Positions 36,541-44,709 of a stretch of 64,000 nt of DNA are shown piece after piece; the stretch's first letter is position 1, and each line of letters opens with the position of its first letter. The translations under genes were made by a program, and so were the position numbers. Source of the stretch: JANMMJ01 sp964543235 (lineage in GTDB: Bacteria > Pseudomonadota > Alphaproteobacteria > Rhizobiales > Aestuariivirgaceae); NCBI GenBank assembly GCA_964543235.1, contig CAZIXE010000014.1, positions 9,794 to 73,793 of the forward strand, given 5' to 3'. Under the pieces are notes generated by a model, which searched no databases, was not told where the DNA came from, and worked only from the letters and a program-made list of their open reading frames with translations.

Positions 36541-36608
36541 AATGTTGCGCTGCCTTCGCTGCGGATGCAACATTTATTCTAACAAGAATGCATAAAGCAC
36601 AAACGTTT
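36541..36608. promoter_or_regulatory. Candidate LacI operators in the divergent intergenic region
   Basis: Two symmetrical elements lie in the 184-base gap between the regulator and the first hydroxylase gene. AAACGTTT at 36601-36608 is a perfect palindrome with the central CG typical of LacI-family operators, 34 bases before the hydroxylase ATG. AATGTTGC (36541-36548) and GCAACATT (36567-36574) form an 8-bp inverted repeat with an 18-base spacer. The whole gap is clearly AT-richer than the flanking genes. No clear -35/-10 pair stands out. Confidence 0.45.
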
Positions 36609-36642
36609 CGCCCCTTAGTCAGGGCCGCTTGGGAGGATTTCA

Positions 36643-37668
36643 ATGGATGATGTCTTGTTTGGCACCCGCGACAAGCGCGGCGATTGGACCCCGGCCATCA
36701 AGCCCGAAGTCGCCCCCATCTGGCTGTCGCCGTGGCAGCCCGCCAAGGTCCTGACGTGGCTGTGGAGTTTCATCTGGCCGTGGAACGCCTTCCATATGGC
36801 CACCGCACTTCTCTATCTGCATTATGTAATCCCCGATGCGGAAACGATGCAGACGCTGGCCTGGGGCTGGGCGCTCTGGCTCTATGCGGTGAACGCGCTC
36901 GGCATCTTCGTGATGTACGGTACCATCGAGCTCTTCTACTACGTCAAGCGCAAGCAGGGCACGCGCTTCAAGTACATCGCGAAGTTCCCGGCTGACGTTC
37001 CCTCGGATGTGTTCTGGTTCAAGAGCCAGAACATCGACAATTTCCTGCGCACATTTCTTGTTGGCGTCCCGATGTGGACCCTCGTCGAGGTGCTGATGCT
37101 CTGGGCTTTCGCCAACGGCTATGCGCCGTGGCTGACCTGGGCCGAGAACCCGTACTACCTCGCCCTCCTCGTGTTCCTGTGCCCCTTCATCCATGAGTTG
37201 CACTTCTTCCTTATCCACCGCGCCATTCATTGGGAGCCGCTCTACAAGTGGATTCATTCGGTGCACCACAACTCGGTCAATCCCTCGCCCTGGTCGTCCC
37301 TGTCGATGCATCCGGTGGAGACCTTCATCTATCACGCCGTGGCGCTGTGGCACCTGGTGATCCCCTCGAATCCCCTGATCGGCCTATTCCAGCTTCACCT
37401 GGCGGGTTATGGCGCCGTGAATGGTCACATTGGATTCGACAAGCTCGAGATCACGGACGACAAGACGCTCGATAGCCACGCCTACATACACTACCTCCAT
37501 CATAAGTACTTCGAGGTGAACTATGGCGGCGACGGCCTCATTCCCCTCGATAAGTGGTTTGGCACCTGGCATGACGGCTCGAAAGAGGGCGAAGCCAGGA
37601 TGCTGGAACGCTTCAAGCGCAAGCGCGAACGGCTGAACGCCAGGAAGTCGACGCTTGTGGGGTCATGA
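36643..37668 (+). CDS. Membrane di-iron hydroxylase, sterol desaturase/fatty acid hydroxylase superfamily (copy 1)
   Basis: A 341-residue integral membrane oxygenase. Histidine clusters for the di-iron centre are HELHFFLIHRAIH, HSVHHNSVNPSPW followed by SMHP, and HAYIHYLHHKYFEVNYG. Four or so hydrophobic segments surround them. It begins MDDVLFGTRDKRGDW and is followed by a paralogue with the same opening. The cluster also encodes a MocE-like ferredoxin and a ferredoxin reductase, which would supply electrons. Such three-part systems (as MocD-MocE-MocF in rhizopine use) carry out oxidative demethylation or hydroxylation. A strong GGGAGGA site precedes the ATG. The substrate is presumably what the adjacent ABC importer brings in. 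Confidence 0.85.
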   Translation: MDDVLFGTRDKRGDWTPAIKPEVAPIWLSPWQPAKVLTWLWSFIWPWNAFHMATALLYLHYVIPDAETMQTLAWGWALWLYAVNALGIFVMYGTIELFYYVKRKQGTRFKYIAKFPADVPSDVFWFKSQNIDNFLRTFLVGVPMWTLVEVLMLWAFANGYAPWLTWAENPYYLALLVFLCPFIHELHFFLIHRAIHWEPLYKWIHSVHHNSVNPSPWSSLSMHPVETFIYHAVALWHLVIPSNPLIGLFQLHLAGYGAVNGHIGFDKLEITDDKTLDSHAYIHYLHHKYFEVNYGGDGLIPLDKWFGTWHDGSKEGEARMLERFKRKRERLNARKSTLVGS

Positions 37669-38690
37669 CACCAATGGACGGCACGGCATTTGGTACGCGC
37701 GACAAGCGCGGCGACTGGCGCCCGAACGCGGCTTTGCAGGTCGGCCCACTCCTCGACTTTCCGTGGAGCCCGGCGCGCATCCTCAAATGGCTGCCCAGCT
37801 ATTTCCTGCCCTGGAATGTTGTGTTCATGGCCGTGGGCACCATGTTCTGGCTTTACCTCACCCCGCCACGCGCGACGCTCCAGACGCTCGACTGGACCTG
37901 GGTGCTCTTCCTCTATGTCCGCAATTCGCTCGTGGTCCTGCTGATCTATGGAGCGCTGGAACTGCACCTCTATGTCAGGCGCGCCCAGCGCAACCGCTTC
38001 AAGTTCAACGGTCAGTTCCCGGCCGACCGGCCCGCGGACGTGTTCTGGTTCAAGAGCCAAAACATCGACAATGCGATCAGGAGCTTCGCATCTGGTGTGC
38101 CGATCTGGACGGCCTACGAAGTGCTCATGCTTTGGGCTTGGGCCAATGAAATCGGCCCGTGGACCACATTCACCGGTAATCCGGTGTGGCTCGTCATCCT
38201 CGCGCTCGCGATCCCGCTGATTCACGAGGTGCACTTCTTCTGTATCCATCGGCTGATCCACGTTCCGGTGCTCTACCGCTGGGTTCATTCGGTGCACCAC
38301 AATTCGGTGAACCCCAGCCCGTGGTCGTCGCTCTCCATGCATCCGGTCGAGCATCTGCTTTACTGGTCGGGCAGCCTGATCCACCTGATCCTGCCGTCGC
38401 ATCCCTTGCTCTTGCTCTACCATCTGCAAGTGACCGGCACCGGCGCCGTCATCGGCCATATCGGTTTCCACAGGATCGAGACCGGCAAGGACAGAACGGT
38501 CGATACCCACGCCTATGCCCATTACCTGCACCACAAGTATTTCGAAGTGAATTATGCCGACGGCGTGCTGCCGCTCGATGAGTGGTTCGGCACCTGGCAC
38601 GACGGCACCAGTGAGGGCGACGCGCGCATGCAGGCGCGCTTCGAGAGGAAGCGCGAGCGCATGAATACCCCGCGGCAGCAGAATTCATGA
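37665..38690 (+). CDS. Membrane di-iron hydroxylase, sterol desaturase/fatty acid hydroxylase superfamily (copy 2)
   Basis: A second 341-residue hydroxylase, clearly paralogous to the preceding one. Both share FGTRDKRGDW near the start, DVFWFKSQNIDN in the middle, HSVHHNSVNPSPWSSLSMHP, and HYLHHKYFEVNY followed by WFGTWHDG at the end. All histidine clusters are intact here (HEVHFFCIHRLIH, HSVHHNS, HYLHHKY), so neither copy looks inactive. The ATG at 37665 overlaps the stop of copy 1 (ATGA), so equal synthesis and perhaps a heteromeric enzyme are likely. Alternatively each may act on a different position of one substrate. An in-frame ATG nine bases later is also possible. Confidence 0.85.
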   Translation: MTPMDGTAFGTRDKRGDWRPNAALQVGPLLDFPWSPARILKWLPSYFLPWNVVFMAVGTMFWLYLTPPRATLQTLDWTWVLFLYVRNSLVVLLIYGALELHLYVRRAQRNRFKFNGQFPADRPADVFWFKSQNIDNAIRSFASGVPIWTAYEVLMLWAWANEIGPWTTFTGNPVWLVILALAIPLIHEVHFFCIHRLIHVPVLYRWVHSVHHNSVNPSPWSSLSMHPVEHLLYWSGSLIHLILPSHPLLLLYHLQVTGTGAVIGHIGFHRIETGKDRTVDTHAYAHYLHHKYFEVNYADGVLPLDEWFGTWHDGTSEGDARMQARFERKRERMNTPRQQNS

Positions 38691-38736
38691 TGTCATGAAT
38701 CCGTCATGGTGACGGCAACTCGAGGGAGGGACTGAA

Positions 38737-39702
38737 ATGAGGAAGTATCTGACGATTGTAGCGGCAGCAGCCGCACTGGCCGTCGCCGCGCCAATGGCTA
38801 TGGCCGCGAACATCGCGGTCATCGGTGGCAAGACCGATGACCCGTTCTGGAACAAGATCAAGAAAGGCCTCGACGATGCCGGACTGATGGTTGCCGCCAA
38901 CGGCGGGTCGGTTGCCTATCTGCAGCTCCAGACCTATGACAATCTCGGTCCCGATGCGGCCCAGTTGGTGCGAACGGCGATCAGCCAGGGCGTCGACGGT
39001 ATCGTGGTTCCGAACTGGGTTCCCGAAGCCCAGGACGAAGCCATCAAGGAAGCCATTGCCAAGGGTATCAAGGTCATCCTGATCAATGCCGGCAATGGCG
39101 AAAAGGCCAGGGAACTCGGTGCCATCAACTATGTCGGCAACGACGAGTATCAGGCGGGCCTGGCTGCCGGCAAATACTATGCCGGCAAGGGCGTGAAGAA
39201 CATCATCTGCGTGAACACCGTTCCGGGTGCGGCCAACCTCGAGGCGCGCTGCAAGGGCGTCGCCGATGGCGCGGCGGAAGGCGGCTCGAAGTCAAACCAG
39301 CTGCCGCTGCCGGCGACCAGCTTCGGCGACCCCACCGCTGTTGCGGAAGCCATCAAGGCCACGCTTTTGAAGGATGACTCGATCGACGGCGCCATTACGA
39401 TTTCCGCCGGCGACGCCGACAGCGCCGCCACGGGCATTGAGCAGGCGGGTAAGACCGGCAAGGTAATGCTGGGCTCGTTCGACTTCAACCAGAGCGGCCT
39501 CGATCGCATCAAGGCTGGCACCCAGGGATTCGCAGTCGACCAGCAGCCCTATCTGCAGTCGATGATCGGCGTGTCCCTTCTTGCAGCCCATATCGACTTC
39601 GGCAACCTCCTGCCCACCAACCCGGTGCTCACTGGCCCCGGCATCGTCGACTCTAGCAACATCGAACCGACGCTGAACGGTGTGTCGAAGGGCGCCCGCT
39701 GA
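38737..39702 (+). CDS. Sugar-type ABC transporter, periplasmic binding protein
   Basis: A 321-residue binding protein of the ribose/rhizopine-binding (RbsB-like, type I) class. A cleavable signal peptide runs to about residue 23 (AAPMAMAANI). The mature protein has IAVIGGKTDDPFWNKIKKGL, DGIVVPNWVPEAQDEAIKEA and INYVGNDEYQAGLAAGKYY, the usual hinge and ligand segments. It precedes its permease and ATPase, and sits between the hydroxylases and the ferredoxin, so it probably selects the substrate of the oxygenase. GAGGGAGGG provides the ribosome site. Confidence 0.9.
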   Translation: MRKYLTIVAAAAALAVAAPMAMAANIAVIGGKTDDPFWNKIKKGLDDAGLMVAANGGSVAYLQLQTYDNLGPDAAQLVRTAISQGVDGIVVPNWVPEAQDEAIKEAIAKGIKVILINAGNGEKARELGAINYVGNDEYQAGLAAGKYYAGKGVKNIICVNTVPGAANLEARCKGVADGAAEGGSKSNQLPLPATSFGDPTAVAEAIKATLLKDDSIDGAITISAGDADSAATGIEQAGKTGKVMLGSFDFNQSGLDRIKAGTQGFAVDQQPYLQSMIGVSLLAAHIDFGNLLPTNPVLTGPGIVDSSNIEPTLNGVSKGAR

Positions 39703-39718
39703 CAGACCGTGACGGACA

Positions 39719-39751
39719 TACCCGGCCCGCGATTGTGACGAGGGCCGGGTA
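39719..39751 (+). other. Intercistronic stem-loop after the binding-protein gene
   Basis: TACCCGGCCC (39719-39728) and GGGCCGGGTA (39742-39751) form a perfect 10-bp stem with a 13-base loop. It lies between the binding-protein stop and the permease start. Such hairpins in ABC operons commonly protect the upstream message or partly stop transcription, so that binding protein outnumbers permease. No U-run follows, which argues for processing over full termination. Confidence 0.65.
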
Positions 39752-39788
39752 CAGCCGCTCTTTCGGCATATCGGGAAGGAACGACGCT

Positions 39789-40844
39789 ATGAATGCTAAG
39801 ACCATCAGCCAGATTGCCGCCAATGTTTCTGGATTGGGCGGAGCCCACTCAACCGGTCTCGCTATCGGCGCTCTGTTGCGGCGGCCGGAGGCAGGAGCGT
39901 TCCTTGGCTTGCTCGGCGTGTTTGTTTTCTTCACGGCCTTTGGCGGCATCAGCTTTCTGACACCTGCCGGTGCGGCTAGCTGGCTCAACGTCGCCGCCAG
40001 TCTCGGCATAGTCGCCATTCCCATCGGCCTTCTCATGATCGCCGGCGAGCTTGACATATCGATTGGGTCCATGATTCCGGCTGGTTCAATGACCGTCGCC
40101 ATCATCGCCGGCCACTACGATCTGCCGATCTGGCTCGGGATTGCCGCCTCGCTCGGCGTCGGCGTCATTGTTGGACTCGTCAACGGTTTCCTGGTGGTAC
40201 GAACCGCCGTGCCGTCTCTCATTGTGACGCTTGGAACATTGTTCGCGGTTGCGGGCTTCGTCCTTGGCCTTTCGGTCCTCATCACCGGCACGACCAGCGT
40301 TGCCCTGACCACGACGGGATTGCCCAAGATAATCTTCGGCTCGTTCATCGGCGGGCAATTCCAGGTCATCATCCTGTGGTGGCTGGCCCTGGCGCTCGTC
40401 TACATCTACTTCGTCCACTATTCGCCCTATGGAAACTGGATCTTCGCCATGGGCGGCGACAAGGATAGCGCCCGCAACGCCGGCATCCCGACACGGCGTC
40501 TCACCATCATTCTCTTCGTTCTGTCGAGCACGAGCGCAGCCTTTGTCGGAATGTGCCAGGCAATCCTTTTCAACTCCGCGCAGGTTTCGGCGGGCATGTC
40601 CTTCATCTTTAACTCGATCATTGCGGTAGTGGTGGGCGGCGTGCTGCTCACTGGCGGATTCGGATCCGTGATCGGCATCTTCCTCGGAACCATCACCTTC
40701 GCGGTGGTGAACCAGGGCATCTACTTCACCTCCTTCGACCGCAACTGGTCGAGTCTCATCATCGGCGTGCTGCTGCTGCTGGCCGTGCTGATGAACAACA
40801 CTTTCCGCAAGATGGCGCTCACTTACGCGCCGAAGAAGAAGTAA
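39789..40844 (+). CDS. Sugar-type ABC transporter, permease
   Basis: A 351-residue inner-membrane permease of the RbsC-like family with about eight to ten hydrophobic segments. Family blocks seen are GELDISIGSMIPAGSM near residue 80, the loop VNGFLVVRTAVPSLIVTLGT and FAMGGDKDSARNAGIPTRR. The last block is the usual ATPase-contact motif (GGNxxAAxxAGI type). The ATG at 39789 was chosen over a longer in-frame opening that runs through the intercistronic stem-loop. The ATPase gene follows 11 bases downstream. Confidence 0.9.
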   Translation: MNAKTISQIAANVSGLGGAHSTGLAIGALLRRPEAGAFLGLLGVFVFFTAFGGISFLTPAGAASWLNVAASLGIVAIPIGLLMIAGELDISIGSMIPAGSMTVAIIAGHYDLPIWLGIAASLGVGVIVGLVNGFLVVRTAVPSLIVTLGTLFAVAGFVLGLSVLITGTTSVALTTTGLPKIIFGSFIGGQFQVIILWWLALALVYIYFVHYSPYGNWIFAMGGDKDSARNAGIPTRRLTIILFVLSSTSAAFVGMCQAILFNSAQVSAGMSFIFNSIIAVVVGGVLLTGGFGSVIGIFLGTITFAVVNQGIYFTSFDRNWSSLIIGVLLLLAVLMNNTFRKMALTYAPKKK

Positions 40845-40855
40845 GGAGCATCGCG

Positions 40856-41671
40856 ATGCAGTCTCCCATCTTCGCAGTCAGGAACGTCAGCAAGTCCTTC
40901 GGACCGATCGACGTGCTTCACGACATATCGCTCAACGTGCATGCTGGCGAGGTGCTGTGCCTGCTTGGCGACAATGGTGCCGGGAAGTCGACGCTCATCA
41001 AGATTCTCTCCGGCGTCTACAAGACAACGTCCGGCACCATCGAGATGGACGGCAAGGCCGTTTCATTTGCCAGTCCTCGCGAGGCCCGCGATCATGGCAT
41101 TGCGACGGTTCATCAGTTCGGCGGGACATTTCCTCTGATGAGCATCGGCCGCTCGTTTTTTGTTGGCGCCGAACCGACAAAGCGCTGGGGGCCGCTCAGG
41201 ATCTATGACCGCGCCCGGGCCAACGAGATTGCGGTCAAGGCGGTGCGCGAGTTCGGCATTACCCGCATCGACGATGGCGACCGGCTGGTCGGCGGTTTGT
41301 CCGGCGGCGAGCGGCAGGCGCTGGCCATTGCCCGCGCTGTCTACTTCGGCGCGCGCGTGCTGATCCTCGACGAGCCGACAGCGGCGCTCGGTGTCAAGGA
41401 GGCGGCACATGTACTGCGCATTGTGCTCCAGGCGCGCCAGCGCGGACTTGCCGTCATCTTCATCACGCACAATGTGGTGCACGCGCTGACCGTCGGCGAT
41501 CACTTTGCGGTTCTGATCAGGGGCGCCAAGGCTGCCGACTTCCGCAAGGGCGAAAAGTCCCGCGAGGAGATCACCGACCTCATGGCAGGTGGCGAACACA
41601 TGGCTGAGCTCGAAGCCGAGATCGAAGCCTACACGGCCGCCGGTAGTCGGCCCGTGTCAGCGGGAGGCTGA
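40856..41671 (+). CDS. Sugar-type ABC transporter, ATPase
   Basis: A 271-residue single-domain ABC ATPase. Walker A is GDNGAGKSTLIK, the Q loop lies in ATVHQFGG, the signature is LSGGERQALAIAR, and Walker B is VLILDEPTAALG followed by the switch His in FITHN. Ribose-type systems often have a double ATPase; here only one domain is present, so it should work as a homodimer. An ATG preceded by AAGGAGC gives the start. A 182-base stretch with no clear gene separates it from the ferredoxin gene. Confidence 0.9.
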   Translation: MQSPIFAVRNVSKSFGPIDVLHDISLNVHAGEVLCLLGDNGAGKSTLIKILSGVYKTTSGTIEMDGKAVSFASPREARDHGIATVHQFGGTFPLMSIGRSFFVGAEPTKRWGPLRIYDRARANEIAVKAVREFGITRIDDGDRLVGGLSGGERQALAIARAVYFGARVLILDEPTAALGVKEAAHVLRIVLQARQRGLAVIFITHNVVHALTVGDHFAVLIRGAKAADFRKGEKSREEITDLMAGGEHMAELEAEIEAYTAAGSRPVSAGG

Positions 41672-41853
41672 GCGCCGTGGCTCGGGATCGGGAGTACGGC
41701 CAGGTGAGAGACGGGAAGGCGGAATTGATCCTGTCGGTTGGCGCGAGTAAGGCTATACTGGCGACAGCTTCTCACGTGAACACGTCGCCGCCGGCCGGCG
41801 CAAGTGATGCCACCGGCCGCATCAATAGAACATCACTCAGTAGGGCAACAGAC

Positions 41854-42165
41854 ATGGCACAATGGATTGACGCCTGTGCGGCAGGAGATATTGATAGCGA
41901 AGACCTGATCCGCTTCGATCACGGCGGCCGCACATTCGCGATCTACCGAAGTCCGGACGACGAGTACTTCTGCACTGACGGCCAGTGCACCCATGAGAAA
42001 GTCCATCTCTGCGATGGTCTGGTGATGGACTACACCATCGAATGTCCAAAGCATAACGGCCAGTTTGACTATCGCACCGGCGAGGCGATCCGCTTGCCCG
42101 CCTGCGTCAATCTCAAGACCTACCGTACCAAGGTAGAGAACGGCCGCGTCTTCATTGAGATCTAG
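41854..42165 (+). CDS. MocE-like Rieske 2Fe-2S ferredoxin
   Basis: A 103-residue soluble Rieske ferredoxin. Ligands are Cys and His in CTDGQCTHEKVHLC (the C-x-H pair is CTH) and CPKHNGQFDYRTGEA (Cys and His). WIDACAAGDIDSEDLIRFDH at the N-terminus matches MocE, the ferredoxin of rhizopine catabolism. It would carry electrons from the reductase at 43.5 kb to the membrane hydroxylases. The ATG at 41854 fits the family; an in-frame upstream extension to 41677 is rich in Ala/Ser/Thr and not homologous. The isomerase-like gene starts five bases after its stop. Confidence 0.88.
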   Translation: MAQWIDACAAGDIDSEDLIRFDHGGRTFAIYRSPDDEYFCTDGQCTHEKVHLCDGLVMDYTIECPKHNGQFDYRTGEAIRLPACVNLKTYRTKVENGRVFIEI

Positions 42166-42170
42166 CGATC

Positions 42171-42953
42171 ATGACGGCTCCCTTCACATTTGCTGCCTGC
42201 GCCGAAATGCTTTGGCAGGATCGGCCCATGGCTTGGCGGCTGAAACGCCTGACCGAGCTCGGATTCCAGTGCGGCATCTGGAACTGGACCGATCATGACT
42301 TGGTCATGCTGGAACGGTCGGGGGCAAGTTTCTCCTCGATGACCGGTTACATCCGGGGGCGCCTTGGCGATGACGAGGGCGCTGCCGAACTGCTTGCCAC
42401 CGCCGTGCAGTCGATTGAGGTGGGCAAGCGCCTCAACGTGCCGCGTCTCAACTTGCATGGCACCGGTTTGGACGCCCGTGGCCTGCCGGTTACGCCACGC
42501 GAAGTGGTGACGGGAGCCATGTGGCTGAAGGCGCGCGACACGCTGAACCGCATCGCCGATCTGGGCGAAAAGCACGGCGTCACGTTCATGCTCGAGAACC
42601 TGAACCTGCCGGTCGATCACCCGGGTGTGCCATTCGCGCGAATCGAAGATACGCTGGCCCTGGTGTCCGCTGTCAATCGTCAGGGCCTGAGACTTAACCT
42701 TGATCTTTATCATGTGCAGATCGGCGAAGGAAATCTCATCACATGGTGCCGGCGATGCCTGCCTTACATCGGGGAGGTCCAGGTCGCCGATGTGCCGGGG
42801 CGGCGGGAGCCCGGCACCGGCGAGATCAACTATCGCGGCGTCGCGCGCGCGCTGAAAGAGCTGGGCTACCGCGGCACTGTTTGCATGGAAGCTTACGCGT
42901 CGGCGGCGGCCGACAATGCACTTGCCGAATTTCGCCGCGCCTTCGACGTCTGA
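42171..42953 (+). CDS. Hydroxypyruvate-isomerase-like TIM-barrel protein
   Basis: A 260-residue sugar isomerase/epimerase-type TIM barrel (AP-endonuclease 2 fold). The closest recognisable relatives are hydroxypyruvate isomerases, judged by LENLNLPVDHPGVPF, LRLNLDLYHVQIGEGNL and the C-terminal GEVQVADVPGRREPGTGEIN. Predicted metal ligands are Glu in LENLN, Asp in LDLYH and Glu in the final VCMEAY. In the cluster it would isomerise or dehydrate the sugar-like product left after the oxygenase step, comparable in position to MocC in rhizopine use. The exact substrate is not deducible. Confidence 0.8.
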   Translation: MTAPFTFAACAEMLWQDRPMAWRLKRLTELGFQCGIWNWTDHDLVMLERSGASFSSMTGYIRGRLGDDEGAAELLATAVQSIEVGKRLNVPRLNLHGTGLDARGLPVTPREVVTGAMWLKARDTLNRIADLGEKHGVTFMLENLNLPVDHPGVPFARIEDTLALVSAVNRQGLRLNLDLYHVQIGEGNLITWCRRCLPYIGEVQVADVPGRREPGTGEINYRGVARALKELGYRGTVCMEAYASAAADNALAEFRRAFDV

Positions 42954-42962
42954 GGAACTGCG

Positions 42963-43307
42963 ATGATGGCAGACGCGGCAGAGAGAATAGGGCGTCCGGC
43001 CATAGGCGTCGCCATGAACCCCATCGGCGCCAGGGCGCCGCAGCCGCCAGGCGATCTGCACGAGGTGCGCATGCTCGTCGCGTCACGGGCATTGCAGATT
43101 CCCGGCAAAGCAGGGCATGTGCTGCGTGTGGCCCTTGACTATCCGGCCGACGTGGCATTCGGCACGGCTCGCAGCCTGGCGCTTCGCTGCAGTGTATCCC
43201 CGACGACGGTGATGCGCTTGCTCAGGATCCTGGGTTTCCGGAACTTCAGAGAGTTCCGTGAGCTCTGTCGGCGCGAGATCGCACGGGAAAGGGATCGGGA
43301 AGGTTGA
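42963..43307 (+). CDS. Stand-alone RpiR-type helix-turn-helix protein
   Basis: A 114-residue protein whose second half (LALRCSVSPTTVMRLLRILG and the following FRNFREFRELCRREIA) matches the N-terminal DNA-binding domain of RpiR/MurR regulators. The SIS sugar-phosphate-sensing domain normally following it is absent, so the protein is about 40% of the usual length. It could be a truncated relic or a regulator that works without its own sensor. GAGGAA precedes the ATG at good spacing and it lies inside the operon, so it is probably translated. Confidence 0.72.
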   Translation: MMADAAERIGRPAIGVAMNPIGARAPQPPGDLHEVRMLVASRALQIPGKAGHVLRVALDYPADVAFGTARSLALRCSVSPTTVMRLLRILGFRNFREFRELCRREIARERDREG

Positions 43308-43309
43308 TC

Positions 43310-43486
43310 GTGAGTGAACCAGCCACCATTCGCGCGCGCACTCCCGTTGCGCCGGTGGGGCTTGAATTTCCTCGCGGGTCTACCGGCGTAGAGGCGGCGG
43401 CCTTGCCATTCGGGACTCTCTGGGGACACAGTGATCCGAACCCATCGCGCCAGCCATGCGAATATGCCCCAAAGGTGCAGCGCTGA
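43310..43486 (+). CDS. Possible small protein of 58 residues
   Basis: A GTG-started frame fits exactly between the RpiR-type gene (stop at 43307) and the reductase (ATG at 43488), with gaps of two bases and one base. The product, beginning MSEPATIRARTPVAPVGLEF and ending CEYAPKVQR, has no recognised domain and no cysteine pattern. The snug fit favours a real gene; the absence of any family, a weak ribosome site and the GC-rich sequence argue against. It may alternatively be a leader or the decayed rest of the RpiR gene. Confidence 0.3.
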   Translation: MSEPATIRARTPVAPVGLEFPRGSTGVEAAALPFGTLWGHSDPNPSRQPCEYAPKVQR

Positions 43487-43487
43487 G

Positions 43488-44705
43488 ATGGGCGCGGGCA
43501 TAGTCATCATCGGCGCAGGCATGGCGGGACACCGTGCGGCAATTGCCCTTCGTGCCGCTGGCTACAATGGCACCCTGACCCTGATAGGCGAGGAGCCGCA
43601 CATGCCCTACGACCGGCCGCCCCTCTCCAAGTCGGCCATCGTCGAGGATCGGGAGCCGCAGCCGGCCTGGCTGATGGATGAGGCCACTGCGGCGTCACTC
43701 GATACCACGGTTCGCCTGGGCGCTGCCGTGACCGCCATAGATCGTTCGGCAAAACTCGTTCGTCTCTCGGACGGCACCGGTTTGCCCTATGCCCGGCTCC
43801 TGCTTGCCACCGGTGCCACGCCCCGCAAGCTCAACGTGGCGGGCGGCGAGACGGCGCTGCTCCTCCGCAATTTCGAAGATGCAGTTGGCCTCCGCGAGAA
43901 GTTCCGGCCCGGCCGGCGCATCGCCATCATCGGCGGCGGATTCATTGGCCTCGAACTGGCTTCATCGGCAGTCACCCGCCGCTGTGCAGTGACGGTGATC
44001 GAGGCTCAGCCGCGCATTCTCATGCGCGGTGTGCCGGAGAGGATTGCGCGTATTGTCCATGCCCGCCATGCTGCTGCGGGTGTCCGGATCGAGACGGGTG
44101 CGGCGATTGAAGCGATCGGGCCGGCTGCCGTTCATCTCGCTGATGGCCGAACCATTGATGCGGATGTGGTCGTGGCGGGAGTGGGCGCGGCCCCACATGT
44201 CCGGCTGGCGGAGGACTGTGGCCTCGCCATCGACAACGGCATCGCCGTTGATGCGACCCTCAGGACCAGCGATCCTGATATCTATGCGGTTGGAGACTGC
44301 TGCTCTTTCCCGCATGCGGTGTTTCATGGCGCGCGTATCCGGCTCGAGTCCTGGCGCAATGCCCAGGATCAGGGGGCTTTCGTTGCGGAGAATTTGCTCG
44401 GGGCGGAGAATCCGTATACGGCCATACCTTGGTTCTGGTCCGATCAGTACGAATTGACGCTGCAGGTCGCGGGCCTGCCTGCCGCGGGGGCCGAGATCGT
44501 CGAGCGCAGCGGCGGCGAGGACACGGTCCTGCTGTTCCATGTGGCGCAAGATGGTCAGCTTGTGGGCGCAAGTGGCATTGGCCCCGGCAATGCGGTTGCC
44601 CGCGACATCAAACTCGCCGAGATGCTGATTGCGAAAGCCGCAAGGCCGGTTCCGGCCGCACTTGCTGACCCGGCCGTTCAGTTAAAGTCACTGCTGAGAG
44701 GATAG
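43488..44705 (+). CDS. Ferredoxin reductase (MocF-like FAD/NAD(P)H oxidoreductase)
   Basis: A 405-residue reductase of the type that feeds Rieske ferredoxins. The FAD motif IVIIGAGMAGHRAAIALR is followed by HMPYDRPPLSKS and the NAD(P) motif RRIAIIGGGFIGLELAS. The late FAD motif is DPDIYAVGDCCSF, and the C-terminal region has IPWFWSDQYELTLQVAG. It should pass electrons from NAD(P)H to the MocE-like ferredoxin and on to the hydroxylases. The ATG at 43488 begins at the FAD motif as in the family. The PanB-like gene starts four bases after its stop. Confidence 0.9.
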   Translation: MGAGIVIIGAGMAGHRAAIALRAAGYNGTLTLIGEEPHMPYDRPPLSKSAIVEDREPQPAWLMDEATAASLDTTVRLGAAVTAIDRSAKLVRLSDGTGLPYARLLLATGATPRKLNVAGGETALLLRNFEDAVGLREKFRPGRRIAIIGGGFIGLELASSAVTRRCAVTVIEAQPRILMRGVPERIARIVHARHAAAGVRIETGAAIEAIGPAAVHLADGRTIDADVVVAGVGAAPHVRLAEDCGLAIDNGIAVDATLRTSDPDIYAVGDCCSFPHAVFHGARIRLESWRNAQDQGAFVAENLLGAENPYTAIPWFWSDQYELTLQVAGLPAAGAEIVERSGGEDTVLLFHVAQDGQLVGASGIGPGNAVARDIKLAEMLIAKAARPVPAALADPAVQLKSLLRG

Positions 44706-44709
44706 GTAG

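Noticed and set aside
43304..43309. TTG at 43304 as the start of the 58-codon frame
   Set aside because: It would overlap the stop of the RpiR-type gene with no ribosome site; the GTG at 43310 is the better of two weak choices.
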